A stretch of DNA of 64,000 nucleotides from Salinicola endophyticus (lineage in GTDB: Bacteria; Pseudomonadota; Gammaproteobacteria; Pseudomonadales; Halomonadaceae). Each line of letters starts with the position of its first letter. Position 1 is the stretch's first letter. The stretch is taken from the NCBI RefSeq assembly GCF_003206575.1, contig NZ_PZJO01000007.1:62001-126000 (forward strand). Reading direction: 5' to 3'. This document shows positions 8,475-16,568 of the stretch, piece after piece. The position numbers and the translations under genes were made by a program. The notes beneath the pieces are model-generated. The model ran no database searches, was not told the DNA's origin, and was given only the letters and a program-made list of their open reading frames with translations.

Positions 8475-9430
8475 CTCCGCTCACCGCGACGCCAGCGCTG
8501 GCGGTCCTGCTGCGCCGACAGTCCGAAGCAGCGTCGATACTCGCGGCTGAACTGGGACAGGCTGGCATAGCCCACGCGCTGCGCCGCCAGCGTCACCTCC
8601 AGCCCCTCGCCCAGCAGCAATCGCCTCGCCTCCTGCAGCCGCAGCCGCTTCTGATACTGCAGCGGGCTCATCGCCGTGACCGCCTTGAAGTGATGATGGA
8701 AGGCGGACACGCTCATGTGCACGCCGGCGGCCAGCTCGGTGATCGTCAATGGCTCGGCGTAACGCTCGCGCAGCCGCCGCACCGCCGCTGCCACCCGGTG
8801 AGCGTGGCTCTCCTGGCTGGCGATCTGCGCCAGTCGTGCGCCCTGCTCACCGCGCAGCAGGCGATAGAAGATCTCCCGCCGCAGCATCGGTGCCAGGACG
8901 GCGATGTCCGCTGGCGTCTCGAGCAGCCGCAGCAGGCGCACGCAGGCCTCCAGCAGCGGTGTTTCCAGGTCGCTCACGCTGAGCCCGCCCGCAGTCTCGC
9001 CGGTGGCGATGGCGGGTAGCCCGGGATCGCGCAGCAGCTCACCGATGCACTCGAGATCCAGATCCAGGCGCAGCCCCAGATAGGGGCGTTCGCGGCTGGC
9101 CTGGGTGACCTCGGCCAGCACCGGCATATCGACCGCGGCGAGCAGGCTGTGCATGGGGTCGTACTCGAACAGCGTCTCCCCCACCGCCAACTGCTTGGCG
9201 CCCTGGGCGATCACGCTGAAGACCGGGTCGTGAATGACGTGGCGCGGCGGCTGCGGCGCATCGAACCGATTGATGCCGAGCCCGGGGATCGCCGTGGGCA
9301 ACTTGCCCTGGCGCCCACGGGTCAGACGATCGAGCAACTCGATCAGCTCCTGGCGCAGCGCCTGGGCGTTCGCAGCAGCCGTCTCCTGACGTGCCGACAT
9401 CGCCATCTCTCCCATCCGATAAAGCCGCAC
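8444..9430 (-). CDS. AraC-family transcriptional regulator (AraC_N type)
   Basis: A 328-residue regulator with an N-terminal ligand-sensing domain of the AraC_N type (GINRFDAPQPPRHVIHDPVFSV region cut short here: GINRFDAP to FSVIAQG) and a C-terminal double helix-turn-helix (ELAAGVHMSVSAFHHHFK and AAQRVGYASLSQFSREYR). The GTG at 9430 is preceded by AGGAGG at 8 bases, and internal ATGs at 9415, 9406 and 9400 have weaker sites. Genes of this subtype often sit divergent to the oxidoreductase they control, and here an aldo/keto reductase starts 202 bases away in the other direction. That regulation is inferred. Confidence 0.88.
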   Translation of the reverse strand: MRLYRMGEMAMSARQETAAANAQALRQELIELLDRLTRGRQGKLPTAIPGLGINRFDAPQPPRHVIHDPVFSVIAQGAKQLAVGETLFEYDPMHSLLAAVDMPVLAEVTQASRERPYLGLRLDLDLECIGELLRDPGLPAIATGETAGGLSVSDLETPLLEACVRLLRLLETPADIAVLAPMLRREIFYRLLRGEQGARLAQIASQESHAHRVAAAVRRLRERYAEPLTITELAAGVHMSVSAFHHHFKAVTAMSPLQYQKRLRLQEARRLLLGEGLEVTLAAQRVGYASLSQFSREYRRCFGLSAQQDRQRWRRGERSQSVGAAAPR

Positions 9431-9632
9431 GGCTCTCCCCTCCTGTTCTGTCGCGCCAGGAACAGCTTACGCCAAGCCGAAAGCCGGTGTGGCGGCCATC
9501 AAGACGACAAAGAGTTTTGAGCAAATATCCGACCGGATCGAGCCAGTCTCCGCGACCGGGCTTGACCATACTGGGGTGGCAGCGGCGACGCTCGACGTCG
9601 CGCCCTTCATTCTCGTGTCAGGAGCTCTCCCC

Positions 9633-10700
9633 ATGCGTTACAGCAAGCTCGGCAATACCGGCCTGTTCGTCTCCGAACTCTGTCTCGGCACCATGACCTT
9701 CGGCGGCGACGGTGACATGTGGCGCCAGATCGGCGATCTACAGCAGGCGGACGCGGACAAGCTGGTCGGTCGCGCGCTCGACGCCGGCATCAACTTCATC
9801 GATACCGCCGATGTCTACTCCCAGGGGCAGTCGGAAGTGATCACCGGCCAGGCGCTCAAGAACCTCGGCGTGGCGCGTGACGATGTGGTGGTCGCGACCA
9901 AGGTGTTCGGCCCCACCGGCACCGACGACCCCTACCGCTCGACCGGGGTCAACAATCGCGGCGCCTCGCGCTACCACATCATGGAGGGGGTCAAGGCGAG
10001 CCTGAAACGGCTGCAGCTCGACCATATCGACCTCTACCAGATCCATGGCTTCGATCCCGCCACGCCGATCGAGGAGACCGTGCGCGCCCTGCACACGCTG
10101 GTCGAGCATGGGCACGTGCGCTACGTCGGCGTCTCCAACTGGGCCGCGTGGCAGATCATGAAGGCCCTGGGGATCGCCCAGCGCAACGGCTGGCACCGCT
10201 TCGAATCGCTGCAGGCCTACTACACCGTGGCCGGACGCGACCTGGAGCGCGAGCTGATCCCCATGCTCGAGAGCGAGGATCTGGGGCTGATGGTGTGGAG
10301 CCCGCTGGCGGGCGGCCTGCTCAGCGGCAAGTACTCACGCGACGGCGAGGCCCAGGCCGGCAACCGCCGTACCACCTTCGACTTCCCGCCGGTCGACCGC
10401 GAACGCGGCTTCGACTGCATCGACACCATGCGCGAGATCGCCGACGCCAAGGGCGTCTCGGTGGCCCAGATCGCCCTGGCCTGGCTACTGCACCAGCCGC
10501 GTGTGACCAGCGTGATCGTCGGCGCCAAGCGGCTCGATCAGCTCGACGACAACATCGCCTCGACCCAGGTCACGCTGAGCGACGACGAGCTGGCGCGGCT
10601 CGATCAGGTCAGTGCCCTGCCCGCCGAGTACCCCGGCTGGATGCTCGAACGCCAGGGCGACTACCGCCGCGAGCAGCTGCGCCAGGCGCACAAGCGCTGA
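9633..10700 (+). CDS. Aldo/keto reductase
   Basis: A 355-residue NADPH-dependent oxidoreductase with the (beta/alpha)8 AKR fold. Catalytic residues are visible in DTADVYSQGQSE (Asp and Tyr), VATKVFG (Lys) and YQIHGFD (His). The ATG at 9633 has AGGAG 9 bases upstream; a 48-codon upstream extension of the frame is unlikely to be translated. It is similar to the YajO/YakC-like group of broad-range aldehyde reductases. The divergent AraC regulator is the likely controller. Confidence 0.9.
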   Translation: MRYSKLGNTGLFVSELCLGTMTFGGDGDMWRQIGDLQQADADKLVGRALDAGINFIDTADVYSQGQSEVITGQALKNLGVARDDVVVATKVFGPTGTDDPYRSTGVNNRGASRYHIMEGVKASLKRLQLDHIDLYQIHGFDPATPIEETVRALHTLVEHGHVRYVGVSNWAAWQIMKALGIAQRNGWHRFESLQAYYTVAGRDLERELIPMLESEDLGLMVWSPLAGGLLSGKYSRDGEAQAGNRRTTFDFPPVDRERGFDCIDTMREIADAKGVSVAQIALAWLLHQPRVTSVIVGAKRLDQLDDNIASTQVTLSDDELARLDQVSALPAEYPGWMLERQGDYRREQLRQAHKR

Positions 10701-10765
10701 TGCCACACAGAATCCGGCCAGGGGCTTGAGAAACACCGACAGCGCTACCACTTCAGAAAGAGAAC

Positions 10766-10799
10766 GACATCCCGGGCCGGCGCTGCCGCCCGGGATGTC
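10766..10799. terminator. Hairpin after the aldo/keto reductase
   Basis: A perfect 12-bp stem (gacatcccgggc / gcccgggatgtc) with a 10-base loop lies 65 bases after the stop. No T-run follows, so it may be a factor-assisted terminator or a REP-like element. Confidence 0.5.
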
Positions 10800-10913
10800 G
10801 GGCATGTCGTTAGCGCCAGCGGTTGTTTCACACCTTCTCGGCGCTGCGTCATGATGAGCGTCCGATTCCGGCTTCACGGCCACCCCAGGTCAACAGGCAA
10901 ACAGGAGAGTGTC

Positions 10914-11549
10914 ATGGCGTTACAGCTCGGCGATACCGCCCCGGACTTCACCCAGGAGAGCACCGAAGGGCCGATCTCGTTCCACCAGTGGGCCGGCGAC
11001 AGCTGGGTCATCCTGTTCTCCCACCCGGCCGACTTCACGCCGGTGTGCACCACCGAACTCGGCGAGGTCTCGCGCCTCAAGCCGGAGTTCGAGCGCCGCA
11101 ACACCAAAGCGATCGGTCTCTCGGTCGACCCGCTGGACGACCACCAGCGCTGGGTCGGCGACATCGAGGAAACCCAGGGCTGCGGCCTCAACTTCCCGCT
11201 GTTGGCGGATGCCGACCGCTCGGTGAGCGAGGCCTACGGCATGATCCACCCCAACGCCAGCGGCACCAACACCGTGCGTTCGGTGTTCATCATCGATCCG
11301 GCCAAGAAGGTGCGCCTGACCATCACCTATCCGCCCAGCACCGGGCGTAACTTCTCCGAGATCCTGCGCGTGCTCGACAGCCTGCAGCTGACCGACGGCT
11401 ACAAGGTCGCCACCCCGGTCAACTGGCAGGATGGCGACGACGTCATCATCGTGCCGTCGATCGACAACGAGAAAGCCAAGGAGCTGTTCCCCAACGGCTG
11501 GGACGAGAAGAAGCCCTACCTGCGCGTGACCAAGCAGCCCAACAAGTAA
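10914..11549 (+). CDS. 1-Cys peroxiredoxin (Prx6 type)
   Basis: A 211-residue thiol peroxidase. The peroxidatic cysteine is Cys45 in FTPVCTTELG, and the C-terminal half has the Prx6-type dimer domain (VATPVNWQDGDDVIIVPS). A second cysteine (Cys90, TQGCGL) is not in the resolving position of 2-Cys enzymes. It reduces hydrogen peroxide and organic peroxides in the cytosol. The ATG at 10914 follows AGGAGAGTGTC. It ends in a canonical terminator, so it is a single-gene unit. Confidence 0.93.
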   Translation: MALQLGDTAPDFTQESTEGPISFHQWAGDSWVILFSHPADFTPVCTTELGEVSRLKPEFERRNTKAIGLSVDPLDDHQRWVGDIEETQGCGLNFPLLADADRSVSEAYGMIHPNASGTNTVRSVFIIDPAKKVRLTITYPPSTGRNFSEILRVLDSLQLTDGYKVATPVNWQDGDDVIIVPSIDNEKAKELFPNGWDEKKPYLRVTKQPNK

Positions 11550-11587
11550 ACCGGCTGCCCAGGCGCACCAACAAGCCACAGAAAAAT

Positions 11588-11618
11588 GCCCGCGCTCGAT
11601 GAGCGCGGGCGTTTTTTT
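11588..11618 (+). terminator. Intrinsic terminator of the peroxiredoxin gene
   Basis: A 10-bp stem (gcccgcgctc / gagcgcgggc) with a GAT loop is followed by seven T. This is the clearest intrinsic terminator in the window. Confidence 0.95.
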
Positions 11619-11771
11619 ATCTCGCTGTTTCACCTGCCGGTTTCGCTTCCCGATTCCGCCTTGCTGGATAGCGCCCGCAGCGAACGCCAGCCAGCACTCG
11701 GCGAATGATCAAAAAGTCGGCGAGCGCAGAGCGATCAACGGCACATCTTCAACAGTGCGAGCAGAACGGCT

Positions 11772-11960
11772 TCAGCAACGTGAGCAGGACTTCAGGGCCT
11801 TGCGCTCGGCGCTGGTCAGGCGCGGCCGCGCCTCGCGGGCCGGCAGACGCAGCATGGCCGGGCGCGCCAGCATCATCACCATGACACGCACTACGTGGGC
11901 AACCACGTAGATAGCCACGGCCATGATGATCAACGCCTTGATGCGCCCTGAGATTTTCAC
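11772..11960 (-). CDS. Small single-span membrane protein, copy A (unknown family)
   Basis: The predicted protein has 62 residues: a short basic start (KISGRIK), one membrane helix (about 9-31, ALIIMAVAIYVVAHVVRVMV), then a basic tail ending SCSRC. I chose the GTG at 11960 because AAGGAG lies 7 bases upstream. A paralogue at 34450-34656 has the same plan. Compared with that copy, changes after the GTG are mostly third-base or conservative, as expected for coding sequence, while changes upstream are spread over all codon positions. The frame stays open upstream to an ATG at 12065, so a 97-residue form cannot be excluded. I recognise no family. It is oriented towards the peroxiredoxin terminator. 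Confidence 0.6.
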   Translation of the reverse strand: MKISGRIKALIIMAVAIYVVAHVVRVMVMMLARPAMLRLPAREARPRLTSAERKALKSCSRC

Positions 11961-12030
11961 GCTGCGTCTCCTTGCAAGAGAGGTACTGGGGGGATTGGCA
12001 GCAAGGATATAATCACGAAAGTGTGACGGA

Positions 12031-12084
12031 AAATTGAAGGCATCGATAATCGGTATGCGGGCCATCGATGAGCTCGAACGCCCC
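12031..12084 (-). promoter_or_regulatory. Conserved upstream element, copy A
   Basis: These 54 bases differ at only 3 positions from 34721-34774, and both copies sit at the same place, about 70 bases upstream of the paralogous small membrane protein genes. The match stops abruptly on the distal side. An AT-rich block (gattatat on the minus strand, about 12007-12014) in the gap to the gene is also shared and could be a -10 region. It is more conserved than the coding region, which suggests a shared operator, RNA leader or attachment-type sequence. Confidence 0.6.
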
Positions 12085-12196
12085 CGACGAGCCGCCCTCC
12101 TGCACCAGCCGCGTGAGCAGATCGAGAGCGGGTGTCGCGGCCCATCGGCGGCCACGACACCCCGCGCCCGTGCAACCGAGCCCGGGCGCTGGCTTG

Positions 12197-13237
12197 CTAG
12201 GCCGCGAAGCGCGGCATAACGTCGCGAATGAAGCGTTCCAGCGAGCGCTTCTTCTCCTCGAACGACAGGGTATTGTCGGTCCAGTAGCTGTACTCGGTAA
12301 TGCCCAGGGACTCGTAATAGCGCAAGCGCTCGGTCAAGGCGTCCGGCGTCCCCACCATCATGTTGCGATGCAGGCTCTCGAGGGTGAATTCAGGGTTGTC
12401 GGCCACGCTCTCGGGGCTGACCGGGGGCATGTAGCCATCGGTCACCGGCGACTCGTTCTTGAACCAGCCAAGGAAGTGGCGATAAAAGCGGTTGAGCCCT
12501 TCGGCACCGACCTTCCAGCCCTCCGGATCGTCTTCCTCGTGGACATAGGTGTGGCGCAGCAGCATCAGCTCAGGCCGCGGCACCTCAGGATGCTTGGCGC
12601 AGGCAGTATCGAACTTGTCCGCCAGGTCGGCCACCTCCTCGTCCCCCTTCATCAGCGCCGTGACCATGACATTGCAGCCATTGGCGACCGCAAACTCGTG
12701 CGAGCTGGGGTCGCGCGCCGCGATCCACATCGGTGGCATCGACTGCTGGGGCTTGGGCACGCAGGTACTGGTAGGGAACTGGTAGACCTCGCCCTCATGG
12801 GCGTAGTCGCCCTGCCACAACGCCTTGATCGCCGGCACCATCTCACGTAGCGCGGCACCGCCCTCCGAGGCCTTCATGCCGGGCACCAGGCGGTCGAACT
12901 CGTACTGGTAGGCACCGCGCGCGATCCCGAACTCGAGACGGCCGTTGCTGATCACATCGAGCATGGCGGCTTCGCCGGCCAGGCGCAGCGGATCCCAGAA
13001 CGGCGCGATGAAGGTGCCGGCGCCCAGCCGGATCCGCGACGTCTTGGCCGCCAGGTAGGCCAGTTGCTGGCTCGGACTGGGCGACGCCGTGTACTGCATG
13101 CCGTGATGTTCACCGATCCAGATCTTGTCGAAACCGCCCTGCTCGGCGATCTGGGCCAGTTCGCACAGCTCCTCGAACAGCTGCCGGTACTCTTTGTCCT
13201 GATAGCGTTCCATGTGCAGAAAGAGAGAGAACTTCAT
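12197..13237 (-). CDS. Luciferase-like (LLM) flavin-dependent monooxygenase
   Basis: A 346-residue protein of the bacterial luciferase/alkanal monooxygenase superfamily: KFSLFLHMERY start, IWIGEHHG, SPSPSQQLAYLAAKTSRIRLG, and GRLEFGIARGAY. These proteins bind reduced FMN delivered by a separate reductase and insert oxygen into C-H, C-S or ring positions. Two adjacent ATGs (13240, 13237) follow GGAGG; the second has better spacing. It is 28 bases downstream of the BCCT transporter on the same strand, so the two form an operon. The flavin reductase at 18063-18572 is its likely electron partner. The substrate is unknown. Confidence 0.9.
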   Translation of the reverse strand: MKFSLFLHMERYQDKEYRQLFEELCELAQIAEQGGFDKIWIGEHHGMQYTASPSPSQQLAYLAAKTSRIRLGAGTFIAPFWDPLRLAGEAAMLDVISNGRLEFGIARGAYQYEFDRLVPGMKASEGGAALREMVPAIKALWQGDYAHEGEVYQFPTSTCVPKPQQSMPPMWIAARDPSSHEFAVANGCNVMVTALMKGDEEVADLADKFDTACAKHPEVPRPELMLLRHTYVHEEDDPEGWKVGAEGLNRFYRHFLGWFKNESPVTDGYMPPVSPESVADNPEFTLESLHRNMMVGTPDALTERLRYYESLGITEYSYWTDNTLSFEEKKRSLERFIRDVMPRFAA

Positions 13238-13265
13238 CATTGCCTCCAAGGTGAACGTGATGTGG

Positions 13266-14843
13266 TCATTGCTGCGAGGATGCGTAGCGTTTCGGGCTGG
13301 GACTGCGGCCGTCCTCGATCAGGGCCTTGAACAGGCAGAAACACATCAGCAGCAGTACCACCGAGAAAGGCAGCGCGGAGGCGATGGCCGCGGTCTGCAG
13401 CGCCTGCAGCCCACCGGCGACCAGCAGGACGGCAGAGGTCGCACCGAGGAAAAGCCCCCAGAAGACACGCTGCAGCTGCGGCGGATGCGCCTCCCCGCGG
13501 GAGAGGATGGTGCAGATCACCAGGGTTCCCGAGTCGGCCGAGGTGACGAACCAGGTGATGATCATCAGCGTCGCCATGCCGATCATGGTGGTGCCGAGCG
13601 CGCCACCGGCGACGGAGTCGATGGTGTGGAACAGCACCGAGGCGAGATCCTTCGACGCCAGGTTGGCCAGATCGACGCCGGCGAAGAACTGCAGGTGCAG
13701 CGCAGTACCACCGAAGATGGCGATCCAGGCTCCGGCCGCCAGCAGCGACGCCGCCATGCCACCGAGCAGCACCTGCCGAATGGTGCGACCGTAGGAGATC
13801 CGCGCGATGAACATGCCCACGAACGGGCCCCAGGAGAGCCACCAGCCCCAATAGAACAGGGTCCACCAGCTCTGCCACTGGTCACTGGGATCGGTATTGA
13901 CCCACAGCCCCATCGGGATCATGTGGAGCAGATAGCCGCCGATCGTCTTGCCGAAGGTGGTCAGCAGGAAGAGCGTGGGCCCAGCAATGATGAAGAACGC
14001 GAACAGAATCATGCTGAGATGGATGTTCCATTCGCTCAGCAGCCGAATCCCCTTCTTCAGCCCCGAGACGACCGACAGCGTCGCCAGCACGCTCACGATC
14101 ACCACCAGAACCACCTGGTGCGTGGTGCTGATGCTCAAGCCGAAGAGCTGGTTGAGCCCGGCATTCATCTGCGCCACCCCCAGCCCCAGCGTGGTCGCGG
14201 TGCCGAACAGGGTGGCAAAGATCGCCAGTAGATCGATGGCATGACCCAGTGGGCCATAGATGTGGCGTCCCAGTAGCGGATAGAACGCAGAGCGGATGGT
14301 CAACGGCAGGCCGCGCCGATAGGAGAAGTAGCCGAGCATGGCTCCGATCAGGATGTAGATCGCCCAGCCGTGCAGGCCCCAGTGGAACAGCGTGATCTGC
14401 AGCGCCTGCTCGCCACTGGCCAGTGATCCCGCCTCGATCCCCGCCATGCGCTGAAACGGATTGCCCTGCATATGGGTGAGTGGCTCGGCGATGCTGAAGA
14501 ACATCAGGCCGGTGCCGACCGAGGCGCTGAACAGCATCGCGAACCAGCTGAACCACTTGAATTCGGGTCGATCCTCGTCACGCCCGAGGCGGATGCCGCC
14601 CCATGGAGAGAGGATCAGCACCACGGCCGCCAGCAGCACCAGGTTGACGGTGGCGATGTAGTACCAGCCCAGCCGCTGGGTGATGAAGTTCTTGATCGAG
14701 GTATAGGTCGCCTGAGCCGTATCCGGCATCAGCACGGTAAAGAGAATGAAGGCGATGACCATGGTCGTCGCTGCCACCGTGGTCGTGACGTCGACGCCAG
14801 CCAACGGCCCGGATCGAGGAATGTCCTCTCGCGTGTCGTGCAT
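13266..14843 (-). CDS. BCCT family betaine/carnitine/choline-type transporter
   Basis: A 525-residue, 12-helix secondary transporter. The BCCT signature is clear in the helix 8 region: WWTLFYWGWWLSWGPFVG and ARISYGRTIRQ. An earlier block is FHWGLHGWAIY. Family members carry zwitterionic quaternary ammonium compounds such as glycine betaine, carnitine or ectoine. The tails are short, unlike the osmosensing BetP, which favours a nutrient-uptake role. It is the first gene of an operon with the LLM monooxygenase and faces an operator at 14919-14941. This suggests that the island's substrate is a betaine-like nitrogen compound. Confidence 0.93.
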   Translation of the reverse strand: MHDTREDIPRSGPLAGVDVTTTVAATTMVIAFILFTVLMPDTAQATYTSIKNFITQRLGWYYIATVNLVLLAAVVLILSPWGGIRLGRDEDRPEFKWFSWFAMLFSASVGTGLMFFSIAEPLTHMQGNPFQRMAGIEAGSLASGEQALQITLFHWGLHGWAIYILIGAMLGYFSYRRGLPLTIRSAFYPLLGRHIYGPLGHAIDLLAIFATLFGTATTLGLGVAQMNAGLNQLFGLSISTTHQVVLVVIVSVLATLSVVSGLKKGIRLLSEWNIHLSMILFAFFIIAGPTLFLLTTFGKTIGGYLLHMIPMGLWVNTDPSDQWQSWWTLFYWGWWLSWGPFVGMFIARISYGRTIRQVLLGGMAASLLAAGAWIAIFGGTALHLQFFAGVDLANLASKDLASVLFHTIDSVAGGALGTTMIGMATLMIITWFVTSADSGTLVICTILSRGEAHPPQLQRVFWGLFLGATSAVLLVAGGLQALQTAAIASALPFSVVLLLMCFCLFKALIEDGRSPSPKRYASSQQ

Positions 14844-14918
14844 CTGCCTCTCCTGTCGGGAGCCTCGAGCCGAACCGGTCCCACCGCTGTCAGCCGAAGC
14901 GCATCATTGTTTTTTGGA

Positions 14919-14941
14919 TTTTGGTATACCGTAATACAAAA
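14919..14941. promoter_or_regulatory. GntR-type operator, site 1
   Basis: This site contains TTGGTATACCGTAATACA flanked by TT and AAA. It matches the sites at 15047-15069 (opposite strand) and 21184-21206 with two or a few differences. It lies about 76 bases upstream of the BCCT start. The core GGTATACC is a palindrome of the kind bound by FadR-type GntR dimers, and the GntR gene at 18683 is the likely partner. Confidence 0.75.
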
Positions 14942-15046
14942 CCTTAAACTCAGAGAGACATCCAGTCACCTCAAAAAAGGCCCCCTGATACCAAAGTTCA
15001 ATTCGGGTCTGCCGCGAGATTCGCTGTCGATTCATGGGGTTTGACT

Positions 15047-15069
15047 TTCTGTATTATGGTATGCCAAGA
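15047..15069. promoter_or_regulatory. GntR-type operator, site 2
   Basis: Read on the minus strand the site is TTGGCATACCATAATACA with flanks TC and GAA. It sits about 58 bases before the DUF1185 start, just after a TTGACT hexamer at 15041 that may be the -35 box. A repressor here would block that promoter. It mirrors site 1 across the divergent spacer. Confidence 0.75.
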
Positions 15070-15126
15070 ATAAAAACGATCGCAGTGCCGCGCGCCGGCC
15101 TGTTCACCAGCTCAAGGGAGAGCGCC

Positions 15127-15720
15127 ATGAGTTTCGAGATTCGCAAGATCGTCAGCTACCGCGAGACCACCTTCATCGAAGGCGGCCGCGCCGGCGACAA
15201 ACCCGTGACCATGCTGGGTATCGCCGCCGTGGTGACCAATCCGTGGGCCGGCCGGGGCTTCGTCGAGGACCTGAAGCCCGAAATTCGGCAGCACTGCTCG
15301 GCGCTGGGTGAAGAGATCGTCGCGCGCCTTCTGCGCGAGATGCCGGGCGATACCATCGAGGCCTACGGCAAGGCGGCCGTGGTGGGTGCAGAGGGCGAGA
15401 TCGAGCACGCCTCGGCGATCATCCATACGCTGCGCTTCGGCAATCACTACCGTCGTGCGGTCAACGCTCAGAGCTATCTCAGCTTCACCAACAAGCGCGG
15501 CGCCCCGGGCACATCCATTCAGATCCCGATGATGCACAAGGACGACGAGGGCTTCCGCTCGCACTACATCACGCTCGAAATGCGTATCGAGGATGCCCCC
15601 CGCGCCAACGAAATCGTGGTCGCGCTGGGTGCCGCCGACGGCGGCCGTCTGCATCCGCGGATCGGCAACCGTTACCAGGACCTCGAGGAGCTTGCGGCGG
15701 AGGGTGATACCGGACAATGA
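15127..15720 (+). CDS. DUF1185 / AA_synth family protein
   Basis: A 197-residue protein of Pfam AA_synth (DUF1185). The family has a trimeric chorismate-mutase-like fold and no established reaction; a role in amino-acid metabolism has been suggested. Conserved-looking segments are IVTNP-like VVTNPWAGRGFVEDL (about 35-49), YGKAAVVGAEGEIEHASA (about 79-96) and GAPGTSIQIPMMHKDD. The ATG at 15127 follows GGGAGAGCGCC. It is the first gene of an operon with hydrolase, aldehyde dehydrogenase and flavin reductase, and its stop overlaps the next start (ATGA). That linkage points to a step in a catabolic pathway, perhaps ring or amide chemistry. Confidence 0.88.
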   Translation: MSFEIRKIVSYRETTFIEGGRAGDKPVTMLGIAAVVTNPWAGRGFVEDLKPEIRQHCSALGEEIVARLLREMPGDTIEAYGKAAVVGAEGEIEHASAIIHTLRFGNHYRRAVNAQSYLSFTNKRGAPGTSIQIPMMHKDDEGFRSHYITLEMRIEDAPRANEIVVALGAADGGRLHPRIGNRYQDLEELAAEGDTGQ

Positions 15721-16568
15721 GTTCCCGGGACGCGAGCATGCACACCCACCAGGCGCGCGAGACGCCAGCGGGCACGCGCTACTGGCGGGCGGGCCATGGC
15801 CCCAGCGTGGTGCTGATCCATGGCGTCGGTCTCGATGCCACGATCTGGTCGGCCCAGTTCGCGGCGCTGGCCGAGCGCTACGACGTCATCGCCTACGACA
15901 TGCTGGGCCATGGCGCGAGCCCGCGGCCGCCCTCCGGCTGCACGCTCGAGGATTACGCCGCCCAGACCTGCGAGCTGATGGATGCCCTGCAGATAGACAC
16001 GGCAGCGATCGTCGGTTTCTCGATGGGTGGCCTGGTGGCACGGCTGATGGCGCTGGATCACTCCCAGCGCTGCTGGGCGCTGGTGATTCTGGCCAGCGTC
16101 TTCGAGCGCAGCCCGAGCCAGGTCGAGGGCGTGGGCGAACGCCTTGCACAGGTGCGTGCCGAGGGCCCGGCTGCCAACGTCGATAGCGCCATCGAGCGCT
16201 GGTTCAGCCCCGCCTACCGCGCCACTCATCCACAGGCCATCGCGCGCATTCGCGACATGGTGGCCAGCAACGATCCAGACGGCTACACCGTCAGCTATGC
16301 GCTGTTCGGCAGCGAGCACAACGTCGGTCGCGACCGTCTGTCACAGATCGATGTGCCGGTTCTGGTCGCCACCGGCGACGACGACCCGGGCTCGACCCCG
16401 GCCATGGCCCGGCGCTTGAGCCAGCGGCTGGCCAACGCCGAGTGCCGAATTCTGCCGGCCATGCGGCACATGTTCGTGATGGAGCATCCACGCGTCGCCA
16501 CCGAGCTGATCGCCAACTTCCTCACGATCCACCATTCCGCTCACTCGCGTGGAGAGATGCAGTCATGA
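15717..16568 (+). CDS. Alpha/beta hydrolase
   Basis: A 283-residue cytosolic hydrolase. Nucleophile elbow GFSMGG puts the catalytic serine at 102; oxyanion segment LIHGVGLD is at 34-41; the acid is likely in ATGDDDPG and the histidine in MRHMFVMEHP. It resembles enol-lactonase and acylamino-methylene-succinate hydrolase types such as the hydrolases of pyridoxine and trigonelline breakdown. Start 15717 overlaps the DUF1185 stop by four bases, and its own stop overlaps the aldehyde dehydrogenase start. An ATG at 15738 is an alternative start. The substrate is inferred only from context. Confidence 0.87.
   Translation: MSSRDASMHTHQARETPAGTRYWRAGHGPSVVLIHGVGLDATIWSAQFAALAERYDVIAYDMLGHGASPRPPSGCTLEDYAAQTCELMDALQIDTAAIVGFSMGGLVARLMALDHSQRCWALVILASVFERSPSQVEGVGERLAQVRAEGPAANVDSAIERWFSPAYRATHPQAIARIRDMVASNDPDGYTVSYALFGSEHNVGRDRLSQIDVPVLVATGDDDPGSTPAMARRLSQRLANAECRILPAMRHMFVMEHPRVATELIANFLTIHHSAHSRGEMQS

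Noticed and set aside
12062-12850. Plus-strand frames overlapping the LLM gene and the small-protein promoter
   Set aside because: They are antisense to the LLM monooxygenase and lack family features or ribosome sites.
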